Source: Epiperipatus broadwayi (Eukaryota; Onychophora; Udeonychophora; Euonychophora; Peripatidae). Taken from it: DNA of 64,000 nt. Where the stretch lies: NCBI GenBank assembly GCA_028023455.1, contig JAQFVV010012510.1, positions 3,077,420-3,141,419 of the forward strand. The letters run 5' to 3'. The position numbers and the translations under genes are program-made. Shown here piece after piece: positions 56,396 through 64,000 of the stretch; within the stretch, counting starts at the first letter, position 1; the number at the start of each line of letters is the position of its first letter. The notes beneath the pieces were generated by a model. The model searched no databases and was not told where the DNA came from. It saw only the letters and a program-made list of their open reading frames with translations.

Positions 56396-59100
56396 GCTTT
56401 TACTTTTAGTTCCATTTTTTTACTTTCTTTTGACATTTTTTTGCAAAATCAGTAAAACTCTGAAATATTATTTATAAAAACAACCTCACCATTTATAAAA
56501 TCTAAATTCCTTAAATAAGATTTATGAATTTTTATTTTCTCAGCTTCCAATTTTAATTCACAAAATATTTTTTGCAACATTGATGTAGAAATATTTTTGG
56601 AGGCATGAAGTCACTCTGCCGTGAACATTTATCAATATTAACCTTCTTAGAATTACTTTTAATCTAAGCATTGTTAACGTATTTTAATAAATATTCTTCA
56701 GAATATAATCATATCCCTCAGTCTATTGTTTGATAGTCCAAAGCTTTAATCACTGTGGAAATGCTTATAGAATCAAGTGGCCTTTCATAATCTATGAATC
56801 TGTAGTATAATGGCAACTCTTATTTATTGCTCCTTTCTATAACTTCTCTCAATATTTGAATAAGACCCATTGTGATAAATCACTTTTAAATCCAGTTTGT
56901 TTTTTGTTTTTTTTGGTTGGTTGGTTTGAATCCAAACTTTGCTTTAGATCGCTGTAATTATTTTAATAAATATTTTGAAAAGAATTGATAAAAGATTGAT
57001 AAATCTATAATTTTTAATATTATTATCTTTTTTAAAATATTATTTTTATTATTGTATTCTTCCAATTGTCTGGTACATCTTCATCATTTAGAGATTAGAC
57101 ATATAGTTTTGCTAACAATTTTTCGATTTCTTCACCTGTTTCTTTTAAGATGTCAGTAATAATTTTATCATTTACTGGAGCTTTTTCTTTCTTAGTAGAT
57201 TAATTGTATGTCTAGCAATTTAGTATATGAAATAATTATAGTAGTTAGTCTGTTTTTCACTTTATCTGGTGTACAATTCTTTATAGAACTCTTCCTCACT
57301 CCTAATGTCATTCATCCTTTTAATAGTAATTCATTTTTTTTCTTTTCATTGCTGCAATAAGTTTATTCTAGTCCCTAATAAATCTAAAACAAAGTGTAGT
57401 ACCGATGATGAAAAGAATATAAAGTTGTAAATCCACAGATACTAAGAAAATTTGAATGAACCATCTACCTAAAACATTTAGATAAACTTTATATGGAAGA
57501 GATCCAAAACTAGAAAATGCTATTATAAAATTATTTACCTAATTGATGATTAATAGGAAAGGGCTTTTATTTGATTAATGGATCAGTTTTAATCAATGAC
57601 CCAATAAATATATCAAGACTGCTTTAATATTGCTTAAAGGTAACCGATTTGTTTACTGTAAAGAATCTATGATATATTTCATATAATTTTCAGTCTTAAC
57701 CTGCTTTTAAGTAATGTTTATGAATGTTATCGCTATATTGGATTGGCTAACCTCATGATCTATAAGTAAAATGTATGGCTTTCATATATGATTCAAAATG
57801 ACTAATCTCTCGAAATTTAAATGTTAAATTAATACATGCAGAAGCATTGGAAATGCTCTTCACTTGGTAAGATAAAGCTCTATAGACTAAATGGCTAAAT
57901 ATGTTTTTAATCATTGTCTACATGTTCATAAATTAAACAAACTTATATGTGTTTGAATTGACTAACATTAATGTAAATCGGCTACAACTATGATTTCTGG
58001 AATGGGAAGTTATATGTCTTTAATTTCTGGTGATAACTATTGTCTTAATGTAATTGATATGAAATTAATTGGTTATTCTATGTATACAAGCGTAACCTTT
58101 GATTTTGTTTTCTGGTCTCCATTGAGATTGATATGTAAAGGTCCTTTTTTTTTTGTAAATTATTCTTATGGCTTGTGAATAAATTTTCCTTTTGAAAGAT
58201 AAGTTTATTCCAATATCAAGCTCTTCTTTATGCTTATGAAACTTCACCTTTTTTAATTATTTTTCTTGCCAATTCTATCATTTTCTAGCATTTGACAGAA
58301 CTTCAAAAATTCGATTCTATCATTTCACTATTCTTCTTAAAAGATTATTTTTAAATATTTCCATGTTCCTTCTTTTCTTCACTCACTGTTTTGTTTTTGT
58401 TGAAAATATATTGGTGAATTGCTATTTTTGTATCAGTTATCTTTATTGTCATTCTTAGTAGAATATCAGTTATTTTCTTATTGGTTAAATTTGAACCATC
58501 TTCAACGTTTGCTAGTTTAAACAATTAGCAAGTTTTAATTTTAATTCAATGGAGTATTTCTGAAAGTTAATAAGTATAACTATTAAGACTGTTTTTAATA
58601 GTTTTTGTCTCTTTAGTTTTGTCTTAACTTGTATCATATATCTCATTAATCATTATCATTACCTGTGTTTAATCTGTTAAAAAATTTGAAAATACAAATT
58701 TCCTATTAGCCAAAATATATTATAATTCTGCTGTAAGCTAAATGTTTGCATTCTAGTTTCAGTTTATTTCATTAAAAAAAATTCTTAAAATACAATTTTT
58801 CTTTTCAGTAAATTCCACAAACCTCTGTCATGTCTCATTTCTGTCATCATAGCCTAATTTACTCACAACACTTACATCTTTCATTTGTTTCCCAATTCTA
58901 GCATTAATGACTTCCCTGATAATTTCAAAATATTATTTGATATGGCTAATAGTATTTTGTATAATTATGTAAAAATCCTCTATTTCTTCATCACAATGAA
59001 AGATTATTGAGTAAATTGGAATTATCAGCATTTGGTATCTTCCATTAAATTGAATATCTTCTTGTCTTTCTGTTTAGTATATCATCAATCTTTGCAAGGA

Positions 59101-60004
59101 TGCTTTTCTACTTTTGATTTATAACAAATCCTACTACTCTTCTTGTACTTTCATTACTGCCTTTGTAATAAAATATTTATCTACTTTTCAAATCAATATT
59201 CTTTCTTCTCTTCTTTCGACAATGTCCTATTTTATATTAGACAGTTCTTCTTCCAACTCATGTAAACATTCTCCATTGAAAGTGATCTACAGTTGTGAAT
59301 ATATTTAATAAAAAATCATATTGAATGAAAGTCTGATTCCACAATTAGAGGATTTTCAGCATCTTCCATCATTGGCCAATAACTGTTGCCTTGGCTAATG
59401 ACTTTAACCCCTCCTGGAAATAAAAGCTATAATTTAATTTTGTCAAAAAAGATCGTACATTTATCCTACTTTCAAAAAAATTCAACTGGTTTTGCAGTTA
59501 AGAACTATTAAATAATTGAGAAGAAAGATCATAGTCTTTCTTGATCTTAAAGATAAAAGGCTGACAAACTCAGTATGCAGTCAATCTATGTTTCTTAACA
59601 TAGAATAATAACATCTGCAATGTGAAGAATGTATCGAGTGGACTTTAGCAATTTATCTTTCAGAGTTCCTTTGAAGCTTCAAAAAGGAATCAGTCAAGTT
59701 TCTTTAAAAGCCTCTAAAAGAAATCAATGGTTTTTCTTCCACTTAACTGTAAATTCCTTTCAGCAATTTTTTTAGACATACATATAACAGTAGTATTATA
59801 CAGGTTAGTAAATGAGAAAAAAATATGTCAGCTAAATTATTTCCAATTGAGCCAAGAAAGAAAATGCATTAAAATTGAAATAAAAAATAAAGATTGTCTG
59901 ATGATGAGGAGGGGCACTTTAGAAATTATTGCAAACTTAGTATAATAATCCAAGTCATTTAAATGTTTTATTGTAAAAATAAAACATATTCATATTTATG
60001 TGAA
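59101..60004. other. No gene seen
   Basis: AT-rich sequence. The LINE relic may extend into the first 200 bases but no motif is readable. The frames at 59114-59308 and 59727-59945 are featureless. Confidence 0.45.
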
Positions 60005-60525
60005 AATATGTTGGTCTATTTCCATTATCTAAGTAATAATTGTTAAATGTCTTTTAAAAAATTCGCACTTTATTTAAACTTTTCATACATTCAATTGCTA
60101 ATTATAGAATACAAATGAGTAGATAACATAAAGTTTGGGTGATACTATTCTATATTCTTGGGATATTGCTGGCCTGACTGTTGATAGTTCTAATATGGAA
60201 ATTGAACTAGTACATTTAGATCCATGAATACTGGAATTGAGGTGACACTCTAACCAACTAGAATATTCTATTAAAGTTATTGATAGAATAGCTTAAATGA
60301 TCATAACATCATCTTAATTTTAATATTCATGAATCTAAAAGCCTCTGGCTTAATTCTTATGTTAGTACTACCACTAATCATGTCAAGAAGTAAAAAAAAT
60401 AATATTATTCAAAATCTTGTGTTATATACTGACCTATGTAATACTACGAATAATTGAATATATTTGAATATATTTAACAATTAATACTAGATGATAAAAA
60501 TAGTCCAACATATAATGATAATAAA
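60005..60525. mobile_element. Old copy of hairpin family S
   Basis: TTGGTCTATTTCCATTATCT at the left and GATGATAAAAATAGTCCAAC at the right are the inverted ends of family S. CATACATTCAATTGCTAAT, GATACTATTCTAT and the tRNA-like centre (GACACTCTAACCAACTAG, reversed) are still visible. Arms are heavily diverged and the middle is longer than in the 50925 copy. Confidence 0.7.
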
Positions 60526-60811
60526 ATGTCATCATAACAAACTTTCAGGCAAATCCTGTATCATAAGTTCATTTCAATTGGTATGATTTTCTTTTTAAAA
60601 AAAATCTTCTGTTTTATAGTTGCCATTTTGAATCCACTATTTTCGACAAGGATAATATTATGTTCATCCATGAGTCATTAAATTATCCAGTAATGGTTAC
60701 AATGCACTTTAGTTACATAAATGCTACAGCATTATCTTATATCACTCCTAAGAAAACTATACATATTTTAAATTTGATTTCTTATTAATATCATTATTTA
60801 CAACATGTATT
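60526..60811. other. No gene seen
   Basis: AT-rich spacer between two hairpin elements. Confidence 0.5.
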
Positions 60812-61255
60812 AAATACTTTTAAGACAGGCTTTTAACCTGTATCACAACCTTGAAATTTATAATAGTCAAGCAATAGCTTTATTTTGCCAATAGAGGGAC
60901 CTCTCAAACCACAGCACAAGATAGTGACTTTTATAAAGATAAGAGTGGTAATCTCATCTTTAACTTAACTTTCCATTTATATAGGCCAATCTGAAGCATC
61001 TTGATTTGGGAGTGTAAAGCTATTGTTCTCTCCACTATTTAAATCTTTCATGTTCCCAAATCAAGTTGCTACTGATCTCCCTATATAAATGGAAGTTAGG
61101 TTAAAGATAAGATGGCCATTCTTATCTTTATAAAAGTTGCTGTCTTATGTCATGATTTGAAAGGTCACTCTATCAGCAAAATAAAGATATTGCTTGACTA
61201 TTATAAATTTCAAGGTGCATGTGATACAAGTTAAAAGCCTATCTTAAAAGTATTT
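60812..61255. repeat. 444-bp palindromic repeat
   Basis: AAATACTTTTAAGACAGGCT and complement ending at 61255 are the outer ends. The arms run inward for about 200 bp with shared blocks (ATAATAGTCAAGCAATA, CTTATCTTTATAAAAGT, CCATTTATATAGG, CTTGATTTGGGA), leaving a loop near 61040. No tRNA-like boxes and no coding capacity were seen. Confidence 0.85.
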
Positions 61256-62857
61256 ACATATACTTCATGTGCACTTAATAAATAATTATAACCCTACAAT
61301 ATGTATTAAAATGTTTGTATAAAAAATAAAAATATATATTCATAAAATCACAAAAATGAAAAAATAAAATTATGTTTGTTTAACTGGCTCACTTTATTAC
61401 TTTCTTATAATCAGTTATTATAATGAAAGAAATTTGCTTTTTATTATTGTTTCCATTAGTTATAACAATTTTTAGAATAATTATTTTACAAAAAATCGCA
61501 AAAACAAAGTGATCATTTAAAAAAGGTGAAAAAGTTTACAGTTGTTTAGATTACAAGCAGTATAAGATGTCATATTTCCTGAAAAAAAGGGGGGCATAAA
61601 AATTAAACCATATGAACTAAATTCAAACTCATTTGAGTTTTGCAAAATTGATACATACTTAAGAAGATGAGAGGGTCACCTTTTCACTTTAAAAAATAAT
61701 ATGAAATTAAGATATTTGAAAATTGATAGTAGAATAAATTGATGTATATATTTTAAAAATTAAGATAATATAATTTACATTTTTAAAATTATTATTGAAG
61801 ATTTTTATAATATGCTATTAATATTTTTTTTGCAATTACTTAATCAGTAAAACATTGATTATTTTTTTCAATGCTATTAAAAGACTCGTTTTAAATATCA
61901 ACAGTCTAATTATTTACTTTTAAGAAAATGCAGTCTTAATTAAATAAAAAAATATAATGTACAATTGGTTAACATAGTTTTAATAAAGTGATTAAATCTT
62001 TTTTTTTTTTTTTGCTAATATTGTTTACATTTATGATGGGAAAATAATTTATATCGGTAAAAAAATATCAAATAAAAATTAGTTGGTCCCCTTTAATTCT
62101 CTATGCTATTGAAGCTTATTTTTCATTATGTACTAAATAATATTTGTATATATTTTTTATTTTACAAAAATTATTTACAAGCTTGCAATAAAAACAGTCT
62201 TTGCCTGTAGTGAGTAAAAAATCCTGTTATAAGATTGTATTACAAGAATGTTGAATAAGTTCACATTTTCTACTTATTATAATTATAATATATTATTGTA
62301 TATAGTCTAGATTTTTAATAACATATAAATAAATATTGTACAGCTTTTTTCACCCTCTGATATGAAAGTCTCCTTTTTATCTTGCAAAAATAGCATTGCT
62401 TTGATATTATATAGCCAATAACCTTACAAAATGACTACCATTTTTTAAAAAAAGAAACATTTTTTTAAAATAAATTTTTTAAATCGATATAGGTGAATAC
62501 AAATTAATAATGTATTATGATGAATTCTCATATAAAGACTCCTCATATATATATATAGGACTCCGTGTGTAGATATATACGTGAGCATATGTTTGTGCAT
62601 GTGTATAAAAAGTAATGCAGCCTTAAAATAATGGCAAAGGCTTTACTAATAGTTACCTCATAACGGATCATTGAAAAAGTCATTAATTATAAAACTTGTC
62701 AATTAGAGATTAGTGAAGTTTTATGCCAGAAGGACTCATTTAAAGGCTTTTTTAAATTTATTTTTGTCTTGGGAGCATATCTGAAAGAAAAATTTTATTA
62801 CAATCGGAAAAAAAATTAAGTTCAATCTGGTCTGGATTTAACTCCAGGTTGTACACA
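61256..62857. other. No gene seen
   Basis: Very AT-rich sequence; nothing recognised on either strand. Confidence 0.5.
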
Positions 62858-62974
62858 TGACAGTTAAATACATAAGCATTTTTCATGGAACTCATATATA
62901 TACATAAGCATTTTTCATGGGACTCATATATATATATATGAGTCCCATGAAAATGCTTATGTATTTAACTGTCA
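62858..62974. repeat. 117-bp hairpin with duplicated arm
   Basis: TGACAGTTAAATACATAAGC starts the left side and its complement ends at 62974. The left side holds CATAAGCATTTTTCATGG twice (62871 and 62903), the right side once, so the stem can pair in two registers. It directly precedes a Penelope-like fragment and may be part of that element's inverted terminal repeat. Confidence 0.75.
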
Positions 62975-62994
62975 TATATATATAATCTAAGTGT

Positions 62995-63282
62995 ACATTG
63001 GAGAAGAGAATAAAAGAGCATATGCTTTTATATAATAGAATTCAAAAAGAAAAACCATCAGGAATATATGTAAATAAACCTTCATCTTCTGTTATATTTG
63101 ATCATAATAAATCTTGTCAATATGGATTTAAATTTGATTATAAAAATATGAAAATTATTCAAATTGAACGTTGCCACAATAAACATAAAATAAAAGAGGC
63201 TATGATGAGTTCTAGAAATCGTCAAAAGTTAATGATTCGGCAGTCATCAAATGTTAAAATAACAGAATTATGGGAAATCTGA
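62995..63282 (+). pseudogene. Penelope-like GIY-YIG endonuclease, C-terminal fragment
   Basis: The plus frame gives TLEKRIKEHMLLYNR, SSVIFDHNKSCQYGFKFDYK, MKIIQIERCHNKHKIKEAMM and a KITELWEI end. This order (LExRxKEH helix, H...GH-like spacing before FD, then IE....KIKEA) is that of the GIY-YIG domain at the end of Penelope-like proteins. It is open to the stop at 63280-63282 but has no ATG start and lacks the GIY and YIG halves and the reverse transcriptase, so it is a 5'-truncated relic. It is only distantly similar to the Penelope pair at 13.4-14.1 kb, so a different lineage. Confidence 0.65.
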
Positions 63283-64000
63283 ATTAAACTGTGGGTATTG
63301 TGAAAGGTTGTCTCATTTTGATTATTCAATTTTATATGGTTGATAAAGTACTTCTAAAAATAATATAATTTATGTGAATTTTTCTGTATTTTGATATATA
63401 TATATTGATTTGAATAATATATATATATATGTGTGTGTGTGTGTGAGAGTATATATATATATATAATGTTAATAAATGCAATGAAATAATTTTGCAGGAA
63501 TTATATTTATATTACAAAAAAGTAAATAATATTGAATTTCTAAGTACAGTCAGTTAATGTTGGGTAAATAATCTTCAAATATATCTACAGTATTCTTCAT
63601 ACAGATGGAAGATAATCAGACCTATGCTATAGTAGAATGCAATGAACATAGATGGCACAATTTAGGAGCAGTGTAATAGAACATGTTCATAAAAAATAAT
63701 GAATAAATAATACACTGAATCATTTATGCATATTTTTCAATTTCAAATGTGAGAGATTTTAGTGAGAAGCTCAGTCATTGGATAATTAAATTGTGTGAGC
63801 TTTAACATAACTTCATTAACACTGTTCTCAAGCCACTTGATAAACTTTCTAGAAATAAAATGGCGAATATGCACAGGTGTTTGTAATAATGACTGCATAA
63901 ATAAACAATAAGGGTGGGAATATAAATATACAAAAACATAAAGTAATTAATTAACACAACAAGAAATAAATATTTTATGCTTAATGCATAATGAAATGGA
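63283..64000. other. No gene seen; TA/TG microsatellite
   Basis: A (TA)n(TG)n(TA)n stretch lies at about 63417-63464; the rest is AT-rich with nothing recognised. Confidence 0.5.

Larger units (their letters stand above)
55580..59100 (-). pseudogene. Decayed RTE-type LINE with endonuclease and reverse transcriptase
   Basis: On the minus strand the endonuclease part comes first. Near 59000-58800 it gives EEIEDFYIIIQNT and, after a break, EVINARIGKQMKDVSVVSKL with LGYDDRNET, matching the APE endonuclease blocks of RTE pol (NAxIGK, GxRNE). Near 57190-57050 it gives KAPVNDKIITDILKETGEEI and VPDNWKNTIIKI, the start of the reverse transcriptase. The C-terminal region (55900-56100) aligns with 50236-50665. 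Stops and frameshifts are everywhere. About 0.8 kb between the two domains (roughly 57400-58200) looks foreign. A SINE (56292) and a small hairpin (55760-55881) are inserted. Confidence 0.75.

Overview
The window looks like animal nuclear DNA: roughly three-quarters A+T by eye, no operons or closely packed genes, and full of decayed retrotransposons, tRNA-derived SINEs and hairpin repeats. The only convincing host genes are two intronless class A G-protein-coupled receptors, so a metazoan is well supported. The adenosine-like receptor type with its NPxIYAWKN tail, the extreme AT content and the Penelope/RTE/hAT repeat mix would fit a cnidarian such as a hydra-like animal. A mollusc or flatworm cannot be excluded, and the phylum is only an inference.

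Layout. 0-10 kb: an 87-bp tandem array, a 970-bp palindrome with tRNA-like ends, a decayed RTE-type LINE, more hairpins and one SINE. 10.3-11.2 kb (minus): receptor 1. 12-14.6 kb: a trinucleotide repeat, hairpins, and a head-to-head pair of Penelope-like 3' ends, one arm split by a SINE. 16-28 kb: palindromes, a 1.4-kb hAT-type element and many repeat pieces. 29-35 kb: two SINEs, an unexplained less AT-rich island, and a TTAA-flanked element. 38.0-39.4 kb: a 1.4-kb element with terminal inverted repeats and an 8-bp target duplication. 39.98-48.70 kb: an 8.7-kb LTR retroelement with 2.7-kb LTRs, a lysine-tRNA-type primer site and no polymerase, but with a 218-codon ORF built of 37-residue repeats. 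50-52 kb: LINE end and hairpin element. 52.8-53.8 kb (minus): receptor 2. 55.6-59.1 kb: a decayed RTE LINE with endonuclease and reverse transcriptase signatures. 60-63.3 kb: palindromes and a Penelope-type GIY-YIG fragment.

How it fits together. The receptors are same-strand paralogues, alignable almost without gaps, and share a short upstream non-coding block. They probably arose by local duplication and were then pushed about 41 kb apart by insertions. Everything else is mobile DNA or its debris. The most unusual parts are the polymerase-less long-LTR element with its repeat protein, and a crowd of about fifteen hairpin-forming elements, several with tRNA-like promoter boxes. No sequence search was run; family calls rest on motifs read by eye.
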